Shown piece by piece: positions 11,571 to 23,324 of a stretch of 64,000 nt of DNA (position 1 is its first letter; every line of letters begins with the position of its first letter). The translations under genes and the position numbers were made by a program. The DNA is from Eurosta solidaginis (Eukaryota > Arthropoda > Insecta > Diptera > Tephritidae), in the NCBI RefSeq assembly GCF_040869045.1, contig NC_090321.1, positions 184,049,596-184,113,595 of the forward strand, written 5' to 3'. The notes under the pieces are model-generated. The model was not told where the DNA came from. It saw nothing but the letters and a program-made list of their open reading frames with translations, and made no database searches.

Positions 11571-11720
11571 ATAGACAAACATTACCATCTCACTTTATAA
11601 AATCAGATGTACAAATGTCTTGAGCCTCAATGTCGTCCATAGGGCTTCTCAATATCATCCTTTGCTTCACCCTGGGCGCAGAAATATTGATGGGTATATA
11701 TTTGCTGACGAGATGATGAT

Positions 11721-11850
11721 GATATCACGTTGTTTAAATTTTTCCCAAATTATTATTAACAGTAAATTTAAAATTGCTTCAAATAAATGTACATTTTAAA
11801 CATACATTTAAAAGCAATTAGGGCAATACCCGCTTAATTCATACAAATAG
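11721..11850 (+). repeat. 3' part of the tRNA-like repeat (copy A)
   Basis: GATATCACGTTGTTTAAATT and what follows match 12130-12180 and, inverted, about 53915-54045. The head with the tRNA-like boxes is missing, so this is the tail of a truncated copy lying in front of copy B. Confidence 0.6.
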
Positions 11851-11884
11851 ACAACATTGGTTAATTATTTGTAGTTATATAAAT

Positions 11885-12190
11885 AGACCAAAAAAGCAAA
11901 AAATACCAGATCCTTTGAAACCTGCCAACAGCAAAAAGCATATCTTTAACACTTGATAATATGCGAAGTATGTACTGTATAAAGAATAAACAAATAACAT
12001 GACATGGCTGAATGCGTTTGTAACACTTCAACCATCCTAGGAGTGCGGGTTCAAATCCCACCCCAGGGAGAAAAGGCTTTGAAAAGATTTACAATGTATA
12101 ATCGAAACAGCTGTCACCTGGGCCGTCCTGATATCACGTTGTATAAATTGTTCCCAAATTATTAAATGGTTAGTAAATGTTGGTTAATAT
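11885..12190 (+). mobile_element. SINE-like repeat with internal tRNA-like promoter (copy B)
   Basis: Contains an A-box-like TGGCTGAATGCG at 12005-12016 and a good B box, GGTTCAAATCC, at 12048-12058, spaced as in tRNA genes and flanked by a CCACCCC/AGGAGTGCGGG T-arm-like stem. Homology with 53900-54310 (minus strand) covers about 120 bp upstream of the boxes and 130 bp downstream, so the tRNA-like part sits inside a larger element. No anticodon arm or acceptor stem forms convincingly, so it is not a functional tRNA gene. Confidence 0.6.
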
Positions 12191-12837
12191 TAAACAAGGC
12201 GGACATGCCCATGCGACCACCACCGGACTGACACGTGAATAAAATCATGAATACACTATTAGGGCATCAAACTTAGTGTAGATCAACTAGAATAAATACG
12301 AAGGTCTTTACGGCCATGTTTGGAAAAGAAGCTAGCATGCTGTTTCGTCAAACGAAAATAATCAACATTGGAAGTCCTTACGGGCGTCACCACAGTTCAC
12401 CATGCTGATGAACCGATGTTTTACGATGACGTATACACAAAGCTCCCTCAGCGGAAGCTGATCCGATTTATCACTTTCCTTGCAGTCACTTAGGGCTGCA
12501 AACAAGACCACTCAGAATTATGAGCATACGATTTTCTGACAGTGTGGCGGGTGCAAGGAATGATGATGGTAGTAAAAAGTTTATTGAAGACTAAGTAGAA
12601 AATATTTGGTTGAACGTATGTCCACTCCTACCCAGCAAACACACAGCTCAAAATGAGGAAAACGTGGTGTGATCAACTCACATACACACCTTCTTAAACT
12701 AACCTAAGCAAAGGGCTTGGCCCATAACCCGTTATTGTCATTTATCAATTAGATATGGAATTTCAACTTATAATTTTTACCTCAACCCATATCCCCAATA
12801 TAAGCAAAACTCAATAAATTTCACTTAATCTTAAACT
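12191..12837. other. No recognisable feature
   Basis: About 650 bp of moderately GC-richer sequence with stops in all frames. I see no motif, repeat or splice signal that I can support. Confidence 0.5.
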
Positions 12838-12940
12838 CTTTTTATACCTATCATGAAAATGAAATGGTATATTAATTTCGTCACGAAACCGAAAATTGTA
12901 AGTCCTTAAAGGAAAATAGATAGATAGTTGATTTAGCCAT

Positions 12941-12963
12941 GTCCGTCTGTCCGTCTGTCTGTT
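12941..12963 (+). repeat. (GTCY)n microsatellite
   Basis: Run of GTCC and GTCT tetramers directly downstream of TTGATTTAGCCAT. A related GTCC run occurs in family B (23476-23489 and 58297-58324). Confidence 0.85.
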
Positions 12964-13019
12964 TGTATGCAAACTAGTCCCTCAATTTTTGAGATATCTT
13001 GATAAAATTTGGTGAGCGG

Positions 13020-16000
13020 ATGTATTTGGGTGTCCGATTAGATATTTGTCGGAACCGGCCGGATCGGACCACTATAGCATATATCCTCCATACAACCGTT
13101 TTTTAGAAAAAGAGGATTTTTGTAATATCTTACTCAATTTAACAGATTGAAGCTTCAAACTTCACCATATAATTTGGTATATTGCACATATTGTTGCCTG
13201 AAAAAATTGATGAGATTGGTCGTATATATAGTATATATCCCCCACAACCAATTGTTCAGATAAGAAACTTTTCGTAACTACTGCCCTATTATAAGAGCTA
13301 GAGGCTTCAAATTTCAACGAATGCTTACGTATATAGCCTATATTGTTGTCTGAAAAAATCATACAGATCGGTGGTATATATAGTATATATATATAGTATA
13401 TATATATACATTCGCAATTTTAGCCCCATTTTAACAGCTAGAAGCTTCAAATTTCACCGAATGCTTACGCATATGGCATATATTGTTGGCTGAAAAAATC
13501 ATAGAGATCGGTTGTATATATAGTATATATCTCATACAACCGATTGTTCAGATAAGAAACTTTTCGCAATTTCTACTCCATTTTAACAGCTATAAGCTTC
13601 AAATTTCACCGAATGCTTACGTGTATAGCATATATTAAAAAATAAATAAATGTAAGGCGCGATAACCTCCGAAGAGATCTAAGGCCGAGCTTCTCTTCCA
13701 ATTTGCGTCGTGCTCCTCTTGATTTTTCCCTACAAATTGGCCGGACGGGACCTACATGTTTTATGCCGACTCCGAACGGCATCTGCAAGGCAGATGAGTT
13801 TTCACTGAGAGCTTTTCATGGCAGAAATACAATCGGAGCGCTTGCCAGACACTGCCGAGGGGCGACCCCGCTTAGAAAAATTTTCTTCTAATTGAAAAAT
13901 CTTATTTCTAAAATTTTGATGTTGCTTTGCCCGGGAGTTGAACCCAGGGCATACGGTGTGATAGGCGGAGCACGCTACCATCACACCACGGTGGCCGCTT
14001 ATAGCATATATTGATGTCTGAAAAAATCATTGAGAATGGTGGTATACATAGTATATATCTCATACAACCGATTGTACAGATAAGAAACTTTGCCCAATTT
14101 CTTCCCCATTTTAACAGCTAGAAGCTTCAAATTTCACCAAATGCTTACGTGTATAGCATATATTGATGTCTGAAAAAATCATTGAGAATGGTGGTATACA
14201 TAGTATATATCTCATACAACCGATTGTACAGATAAGAAACTTTGCACAATTTCTTCCCCATTTTAACAGCTAGAAGCTTCAAATTTCATCAAATGCTTAC
14301 GTGTATAGCATATATTGTTGTCTGAAAAAACCATTGAGATCGGTGGTATATATAGTATATATATGATGGTATATATAGTATATATATATTTTTTTTTTGC
14401 GATTTTGGCCCCATTTTAACAGCTAGAAGCTTCAAATTTCACCGAATGCTTACGTGTATAGCATATATTGATGTCTGAAAAAATCATTGAGAATGGTGGT
14501 ATACATAGTATATATCTCATACAACCGATTGTACAGATAAGAAACTTTGCACAATTTCTTCCCCATTTTAACAGCTAGAAGCTTCAAATTTCACCAAATG
14601 CTTACGTGTATAGCATATATTGATGTCTGAAAAAATCATTGAGAATGGTGGTATACATAGTATATATCTCATACAACCGATTGTACAGATAAGAAACTTT
14701 GCACAATTTCTTCCCCATTTTAACAGCTAGAAGCTTCAAATTTCATCAAATGCTTACGTGTATAGCATATATTGTTGTCTGAAAAAACCATTGAGATCGG
14801 TGGTATATATAGTATATATATGATGGTATATATAGTATATATATATAGTATATATATATTTTTTTTTTGCGATTTTGGCCCCATTTTAACAGCTAGAAGC
14901 TTCAAATTTCACCGAATGCTTACGTGTATAGCATATATTGATGTCTGAAAAAATCATTGAGAATGGTGGTATATATAGTATATATCTCATACAACCGATT
15001 GTACAGATAAGAAACTTTGCACAATTTCTTCCCCATTTTAACAGCTAGAAGCTTCAAATTTCATCAAATGCTTACGTGTATAGCATATATTGTTGTCTGA
15101 AAAAACCATTGAGATCGGTGGTATATATAGTATATATATGATGGTATATATAGTATATATATATTTTTTTTTGCGATTTTGGCCCCATTTTAACAGCTAG
15201 AAGCTTCAAATTTCACCGAATGCTTACGTGTATAGCATATATTGATGTCTGAAAAAATCATTGAGAATGGTGGTATACATAGTATATATCTCATACAACC
15301 GATTGTACAGATAAGAAACTTTGCACAATTTCTTCCCCATTTTAACAGCTAGAAGCTTCAAATTTCATCAAATGCTTACGTGTATAGCATATATTGTTGT
15401 CTGAAAAAACCATTGAGATCGGTGGTATATATAGTATATATATGATGGTATATATAGTATATATATATTTTTTTTTTGCGATTTTGGCCCCATTTTAACA
15501 GCTAGAAGCTTCAAATTTCACCGAATGCTTACGTGTATAGCATATATTGATGTCTGAAAAAATCATTGAGAATGGTGGTATACATAGTATATATCTCATA
15601 CAACCGATTGTACAGATAAGAAACTTTGCACAATTTCTTCCCCATTTTAACAGCTAGAAGCTTCAAATTTCATCAAATGCTTACGTGTATAGCATATATT
15701 GTTGTCTGAAAAAACCATTGAGATCGGTGGTATATATAGTATATATATGATGGTATATATAGTATATATATATTTTTTTTTTGCGATTTTGGCCCCATTT
15801 TAACAGCTAGAAGCTTCAAATTTCACCGAATTCTTACGTGTATAGCATATATTGATGTCTGAAAAAATCATTGAGAATGGTGGTATACATAGTATATATC
15901 TCATACAACCGATTGTACAGATAAGAAACTTTGCACAATTTCATCCCCATTTTAACAGCTAGAAGCTTCAAATTTCATCAAATGCTTACGTGTATAGCAT

Positions 16001-19000
16001 ATATTGTTGTCTGAAAAAACCATTGAGATCGGTGGTATATATAGTATATATATGATGGTATATATAGTATATATATATAGTATATATATATTTTTTTTTT
16101 GCGATTTTGGCCCCATTTTAACAGCTAGAAGCTTCAAATTTCACCGAATGCTTACGTGTATAGCATATATTGATGTCTGAAAAAATCATTGAGAATGGTG
16201 GTATACATAGTATATATCTCATACAACCGATTGTACAGATAAGAAACTTTGCACAATTTCTTCCCCATTTTAACAGCTAGAAGCTTCAAATTTCATCAAA
16301 TGCTTACGTGTATAGCATATATTGTTGTCTGAAAAAACCATTGAGATCGGTGGTATATATAGTATATATATGATGGTATATATAGTATATATATATTTTT
16401 TTTTTGCGATTTTGGCCCCATTTTAACAGCTAGAAGCTTCAAATTTCACCGAATGCTTACGTGTATAGCATATATTGATGTCTGAAAAAATCATTGAGAA
16501 TGGTGGTATACATAGTATATATCTCATACAACCGATTGTACAGATAAGAAACTTTGCACAATTTCTTCCCCATTTTAACAGCTAGAAGCTTCAAATTTCA
16601 TCAAATGCTTACGTGTATAGCATATATTGTTGTCTGAAAAAACCATTGAGATCGGTGGTATATATAGTATATATATGATGGTATATATAGTATATATATA
16701 TTTTTTTTTGCGATTTTGGCCCCATTTTAACAGCTAGAAGCTTCAAATTTCACCGAATGCTTACGTGTATAGCATATATTGATGTCTGAAAAAATCATTG
16801 AGAATGGTGGTATACATAGTATATATCTCATACAACCGATTGTACAGATAAGAAACTTTGCACAATATCTTCCCCATTTTAACAGCTAGAAGCTTCAAAT
16901 TTCATCAAATGCTTACGTGTATAGCATATATTGTTGTCTGAAAAAACCATTGAGATCGGTGGTATATATAGTATATATATGATGGTATATATAGTATATA
17001 TATATAGTATATATATATTTTTTTTTTGCGATTTTGGCCCCATTTTAACAGCTAGAAGCTTCAAATTTCACCGAATGCTTACGTGTATAGCATATATTGA
17101 TGTCTGAAAAAATCATTGAGAATGGTGGTATACATAGTATATATCTCATACAACCGATTGTACAGATAAGAAACTTTGCACAATTTCTTCCCCATTTTAA
17201 AAGCTAGAAGCTTCAAATTTCACCAAATGCTTACGTGTATAGCATATATTGATGTCTGAAAAAATCATTGAGAATGGTGGTATACATAGTATATATCTCA
17301 TACAACCGATTGTACAGATAAGAAACTTTGCACAATTTCTTCCCCATTTTAATAGCTAGAAGCTTCAAATTTCATCAAATGCTTACGTGTATAGCATATA
17401 TTGTTGTCTGAAAAAACCATTGAGATCGGTGGTATATATAGTATATATATGATGGTATATATAGTATATATATATTTTTTTTTTGCGATTTTGGCCCCAT
17501 TTTAACAGCTAGAAGCTTCAAATTTCACCGAATGCTTACGTGTATAGCATATATTGATGTCTGAAAAAATCATTGAGAATGGTGGTATACATAGTATATA
17601 TCTCATACAACCGATTGTACAGATAAGAAACTTTGCACAATTTCTTCCCCATTTTAACAGCTAGAAGCTTCAAATTTCACCAAATGCTTACGTGTATAGC
17701 ATATATTGATGTCTGAAAAAATCATTGAGAATGGTGGTATACATAGTATATATCTCATACAACCGATTGTACAGATAAGAAACTTTGCACAATTTCTTCC
17801 CCATTTTAACAGCTAGAAGCTTCAAATTTCATCAAATGCTTACGTGTATAGCATATATTGTTGTCTGAAAAAACCATTGAGATCGGTGGTATATATAGTA
17901 TATATATGATGGTATATATAGTATATATATATAGTATATATATATTTTTTTTTTGCGATTTTGGCCCCATTTTAACAGCTAGAAGCTTCAAATTTCACCG
18001 AATGCTTACGTGTATAGCATATATTGATGTCTGAAAAAATCATTGAGAATGGTGGTATACATAGTATATATCTCATACAACCGATTGTACAGATAAGAAA
18101 CTTTGCACAATTTCTTCCCCATTTTAACAGCTAGAAGCTTCAAATTTCACCAAATGCTTACGTGTATAGCATATATTGATGTCTGAAAAAATCATTGAGA
18201 ATGGTGGTATACATAGTATATATCTCATACAACCGATTGTACAGATAAGAAACTTTGCACAATTTCTTCCCCATTTTAACAGCTAGAAGCTTCAAATTTC
18301 ATCAAATGCTTACGTGTATAGCATATATTGTTGTCTGAAAAAACCATTGAGATCGGTGGTATATATAGTATATATATGATGGTATATATAGTATATATAT
18401 ATAGTATATATATATATTTTTTTGCGATTTTGGCCCCATTTTAACAGCTAGAAGCTTCAAATTTCACCGAATGCTTACGTGTATAGCATATATTGATGTC
18501 TGAAAAAATCATTGAGAATGGTGGTATACATAGTATATATCTCATACAACCGATTGTACAGATAAGAAACTTTGCACAATTTCTTCCCCATTTTAACAGC
18601 TAGAAGCTTCAAATTTCACCAAATGCTTACGTGTATAGCATATATTGTTGTCTGAAAAAACCATTGAGATCGGTGGTATATATAGTATATATATGATGGT
18701 ATATATAGTATATATATATAGTATATATATATTTTTTTTTTGCGATTTTGGCATATATTGATGTCTGAAAAAATCATTGAGAATGGTGGTATACATAGTA
18801 TATATCTCATACAACCGATTGTACAGATAAGAAACTTTGCACAATTTCTTCCCCATTTTAACAGCTAGAAGCTTCAAATTTCACCAAATGCTTACGTGTA
18901 TAGCATATATTGTTGTCTGAAAAAACCATTGAGATCGGTGGTATATATAGTATATATATGATGGTATATATAGTATATATATATAGTATATATATATTTT

Positions 19001-22000
19001 TTTTTGCGATTTTGGCCCCATTTTAACAGCTAGAAGCTTCAAATTTCACCGAATGCTTACGTGTATAGCATATATTGATGTCTGAAAAAATCATTGAGAA
19101 TGGTGGTATACATAGTATATATCTCATACAACCGATTGTACAGATAAGAAACTTTGCACAATTTCTTCCCCATTTTAACAGCTAGAAGCTTCAAATTTCA
19201 CCAAATGCTTACGTGTATAGCATATATTGTTGTCTAAAAAAACCATTGAGATCGGTGGTATATATAGTATATATATGATGGTATATATAGTATATATATA
19301 TAGTATATATATATTTTTTTTTTGCGATTTTGGCCCCATTTTAACAGCTAGAAGCTTCAAATTTCACCGAATGCTTACGTGTATAGCATATATTGATGTC
19401 TGAAAAAATCATTGAGAATGGTGGTATACATAGTATATATCTCATACAACCGATTGTACAGATAAGAAACTTTGCACAATTTCTTCCCCATTTTAACAGC
19501 TAGAAGCTTCAAATTTCACCAAATGCTTACGTGTATAGCATATATTGTTGTCTGAAAAAACCATTGAGATCGGTGGTATATATAGTATATATATGATGGT
19601 ATATATAGTATATATATATAGTATATATATATTTTTTTTTTGCGATTTTGGCCCCATTTTAACAGCTAGAAGCTTCAAATTTCACCGAATGCCTTCGTGT
19701 ATAGCATATATTGATGTCTGAAAAAATCATTGAGAATGGTGGTATACATAGTATATATCTCATACAACCGATTGTACAGATAAGAAACTTTGCACAATTT
19801 CTTCCCCATTTTAACAGCTAGAAGCTTCAAATTTCACCAAATGCTTACGTGTATACCATATATATTTGTCTGAAAAAGCCATTGAGATCGGTGGTATATA
19901 TAGTATATATATGATGGTATATATAGTATATATATATAGTATATATATATTTTTTTTTTGCGATTTTGGCCCCATTTTAACAGCTAGAAGCTTCAAATTT
20001 CACCGAAAGCTTACGTGTATAGCATATATTGATGTCTGAAAAAATCATTGAGAATGGTGGTATACATAGTATATATCTCATACAACCGATTGTACAGATA
20101 AGAAACTTTGCACAATTTCTTCCCCATTTTAACAGCTAGAAGCTTCAAATTTCACCAAATGCTTACGTGTATAGCATATATTGATGTCTGAAAAAATCAT
20201 TGAGAATGGTGGTATACATAGTATATATCTCATACAACCGATTGTACAGATAAGAAACTTTGCACAATTTCTTCCCCATTTTAACAGCTAGAAGCTTCAA
20301 ATTTCACCAAATGCTTACGTGTATACCATATATATTTGTCTGAAAAAACCATTGAGATCGGTGGTATATATAGTATATATATGATGGTATATATAGTATA
20401 TATATATAGTATATATATATTTTTTTTTTGCGATTTTGGCCCCATTTTAACAGCTAGAAGCTTCAAATTTCACCGAAAGCTTACGTGTATAGCATATATT
20501 GATGTCTGAAAAAATCATTGAGAATGGTGGTATACATAGTATATATCTCATACAACCGATTGTACAGATAAGAAACTTTGCACAATTTCTTCCCCATTTT
20601 AACAGCTAGAAGCTTCAAATTTCACCAAATGCTTACGTGTATAGCATATATTGATGTCTGAAAAAATCATTGAGAATGGTGGTATACATAGTATATATCT
20701 CATACAACCGATTGTACAGATAAGAAACTTTGCACAATTTCTTCCCCATTTTAACAGCTAGAAGCTTCAAATTTCACCAAATGCTTACGTGTATAGCATA
20801 TATTGATGTCTGAAAAAATCATTGAGAATGGTGGTATACATAGTATATATCTCATACAACCGATTGTACAGATAAGAAACTTTGCACAATTTCTTCCCCA
20901 TTTTAACAGCTAGAAGCTTCAAATTTAACCAAATGCTTACGTGTATACCATATATATTTGTCTGAAAAAACCATTGAGATCGGTGGTATATATAGTATAT
21001 ATATGATGGTATATATAGTATATATATATAGTATATATATATTTTTTTTTTGCGATTTTGGCCCCATTTTAACAGCTAGAAGCTTCAAATTTCACAGAAA
21101 GCTTACGTGTATAGCATATATTGATGTCTGAAAAAATCATTGATAATGGTGGTATACATAGTATATATCTCATACAACCGATTGTACAGATAAGAAACTT
21201 TGCACAATTTCTTCCCCATTTTAACAGCTAGAAGCTTCAAATTTCACCAAATGCTTACGTGTATAGCATATATTCTTGTCTGAAAAAATCATTGAGATCG
21301 GTGGTATATATAGTATATATCTCATACAACCGATTGTTCAGATAATAAACTTTGTGCAATTTCTGTCCCAGTTTAACAGCTAGAAGCTTCAAATTTCACC
21401 AAATGCTTACGTGTATAGCATATATTGATGTCTGAAAAAATCATTGAGAATGGTGGTATACATAGTATATATCTCATACAACCGATTGTACAGATAAGAA
21501 ACTTTGCACAATTTCTTCCCCATTTTAACAGCTAGAAGCTTCAAATTTCACCAAATGCTTACGTGTATAGCATATATTGATGTCTGAAAAAATCATTGAG
21601 AATGGTGGTATACATAGTATATATCTCATACAACCGATTGTACAGATAAGAAACTTTGCACAATTTCTTCCCCATTTTAACAGCTAGAAGCTTCAAATTT
21701 CACCAAATGCTTACGTGTAAGCATATATTCTTGTCTGAAAAAATCATTGAGATCGGTGGTATATATAGTATATATCTCATACAACCGATTGTTCAGATAA
21801 GAAACTTTGTGCAATTTCTGTCCCAGTTTAACAGCTGGAAGCTTCAAATTTCACCAAATGCTTACGTATATAGCATATATTTTTGTCTAAAAAAATCATA
21901 GAGATCGGTGGTATATATATTATATACTTCATATAAACTGTCATTTTTGCCCCTTTTTTACGGCTAGAAGCTTCAAAATTCATCAAATTTCATCAAATAG

Positions 22001-22290
22001 TTACGTTTACGTCATATATTTTTGAAATACGTGATTCGTAGTCATAGTTTTTACATTCAGACCACAAAAAACTTGAAGCTTTGCATCCTCGCACAAAGTA
22101 CCTACCTATTTTTTATTTTATATTTATCTTAGAAATCGTTTAGATATGTTCAAATTTCTCCAAATGTTTACGTGTATAGCATATATTGTTGTCTGAAAAA
22201 ATCATAGAGATCGGTGGTACATATATTATATACCCCATATAAACTGAATTTTTTTGCCCCTTTTTTACGGCTAGAAGCTTCAAAATTCAT
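13020..22290 (+). repeat. Satellite array of ~152-bp monomers with higher-order structure
   Basis: Two monomer types recur. Type A is 152 bp (starts at 14013, 14165, 14470 and 14622) and is recognised by GATGTCTGAAAAAATC, GTGGTATACATAG and TTGCACAATTTCTTCC. Type B is 153 or 166 bp (starts at 14317 and 14774) and is recognised by GTTGTCTGAAAAAACC, a long TATATAG tract and TTGCGATTTTGGCCCC; the 13-bp size difference is one TATATATAGTATA step. They alternate as AB and AAB blocks, giving periods of about 305, 318, 470 and 927 bp. Monomers at both edges (13020-13640 and 21860-22290) are diverged and the centre is homogeneous, the usual sign of unequal exchange. One B monomer near 18750 has an internal deletion. 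Short frames of about 61 codons in the array are artefacts of the repeat. Confidence 0.95.
13637..13999 (-). mobile_element. Full-length tRNA-derived SINE with target-site duplication
   Basis: Minus strand. A tRNA-like head has A box TGGTGTGATGG (complement of 13978-13988) and B box GGTTCAACTCC (complement of 13934-13944), giving an internal RNA polymerase III promoter. The body follows, and then a 3' end reading GCGCCTTACATTTATTT. The element is bracketed by a perfect 13-bp direct repeat, TATAGCATATATT, at 13624-13636 and 14000-14012, which is part of the satellite monomer. So it inserted by target-primed reverse transcription after the array existed. It is nearly identical to the copy at 25178-25548. 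Confidence 0.92.
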
Positions 22291-22392
22291 AAAATTTCAT
22301 CAAATATATTTCTTATCTTATGCATCCGATTATTCGGAGATTACGAAGGGGATACGATTATTGTTCAGACCCATTCATGAAAGGTATGAAGC

Positions 22393-22409
22393 CTTCGGCA
22401 CAGCCGAAG
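22393..22409 (+). other. 3' terminal hairpin of the satellite-bearing element
   Basis: CTTCGGC and GCCGAAG pair perfectly over 7 bp around an ACA loop, close to the right end of the element. Rolling-circle elements use such a hairpin as a transposition terminator. Confidence 0.7.
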
Positions 22410-22430
22410 ACAGTCCCGTCCTTAATTGTT

Positions 22431-23324
22431 TTTTGTAGCGCTTGTGCATTCTTTTCCGGCTTTTGATTAATGTAACTTTATTTTAATGGATTTAACGAAA
22501 CAACAACACTGTAAAATTGTATAACAATAATAGCAAAATTTTATCGTTGGCGCCAATCTGATGTAGCCAAAATACTTTGTACTTAATGATGGTGACGAGC
22601 TATCAGCATCCATTAAAGATACCAAACATCAATCACTTAATTATGCAAATACAAAAGACTAAAATGTGGTAAAAATAATAAAAATGTAATTTATGTAAAT
22701 ATGCAAAACAAACAAAAAATGTAATAAAATTACTGAATAAATGCAGCAAAAAAGAAATTAATAAAGAAATGCCAAGCACGTCGCGGTCCAAATTGTGACA
22801 CTTTGTTGTCCGTCCAAGCGATGTTAAATTGGCAGCAATCAAAAATTTGTTGCACAACATTGTTGTTGTATATCATGTACTATTCGGGTTTCTTCTTCTA
22901 TCCTTATTTGCTTTTTTGTTTAATATTGATTTTATTTTGGCATCTGCTCATTGGTACAATGTGAAATAACATGCAATTGTACATGCAAATTAAATATTGA
23001 AAATTGGAGAAATAATATTGGACTATAAATGGGCATACAAACTGAATTGTCCTATATTTTGTGCAAGGCAGTATTACTTTGATTAAATTTAAAACAAAAT
23101 TTTGGCATGACAGGAATTTATTGATGGTTGATGAAGGCAATTTTGTTTTGTAGTATTATTTCACATTTCAACTCGAAAGGTCAGGTATTCTCATAGCCTT
23201 TAGTTACTCCCTGAAAATAAACGAAATATTTTATTAAAGGAAACCTTGTGCAATTCATTGTGTTGACAGGGAAAAAACCAAAATCAAATATCAACTGCTG
23301 AGTGGAATATCGCCATCAAAAACG
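22431..23324. other. AT-rich spacer, nothing recognised
   Basis: Low-complexity AT-rich DNA between two dispersed elements. Frames of 75-79 codons on the minus strand start with non-ATG codons or have no motif. I find no gene, tRNA or repeat here. Confidence 0.5.

Larger units (their letters stand above)
12838..22430 (+). mobile_element. Helentron/DINE-like element with an expanded satellite core
   Basis: The left end (from about 12838) has an imperfect ATACC...GGTAT inverted repeat around TCATGAAAATGA, followed by a (GTCY)n tract at 12941-12963. The right end has a 7-bp-stem hairpin, CTTCGGCACAGCCGAAG, at 22393-22409, followed by about 20 bp of tail. Between them lie TA-rich repeats of about 152 bp. 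A GTCY microsatellite, TA repeats, central tandem repeats near 150 bp and a 3' hairpin are the known traits of the dipteran DINE-1/mini-me/Helentron class, which is non-autonomous and moved by a rolling-circle Rep-helicase. Normal members carry only a few central repeats; here they fill about 9 kb. The class is an inference from structure; no transposase is present. Confidence 0.6.

Noticed and set aside
12003..12072. Functional tRNA gene
   Set aside because: A and B boxes are present, but acceptor and anticodon stems do not fold, and homology extends far beyond the tRNA-like part.
14720..21088. Repeated ~61-codon minus-strand frames (IYILYIYTIYTIIYILY-type)
   Set aside because: They start at TTG, follow the satellite monomers exactly and consist of translated TATATAG tracts. 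They are artefacts of the repeat.
13020..22290. CRISPR-like regular repeats
   Set aside because: Units are contiguous 152-166-bp monomers without spacers, in a eukaryotic context.
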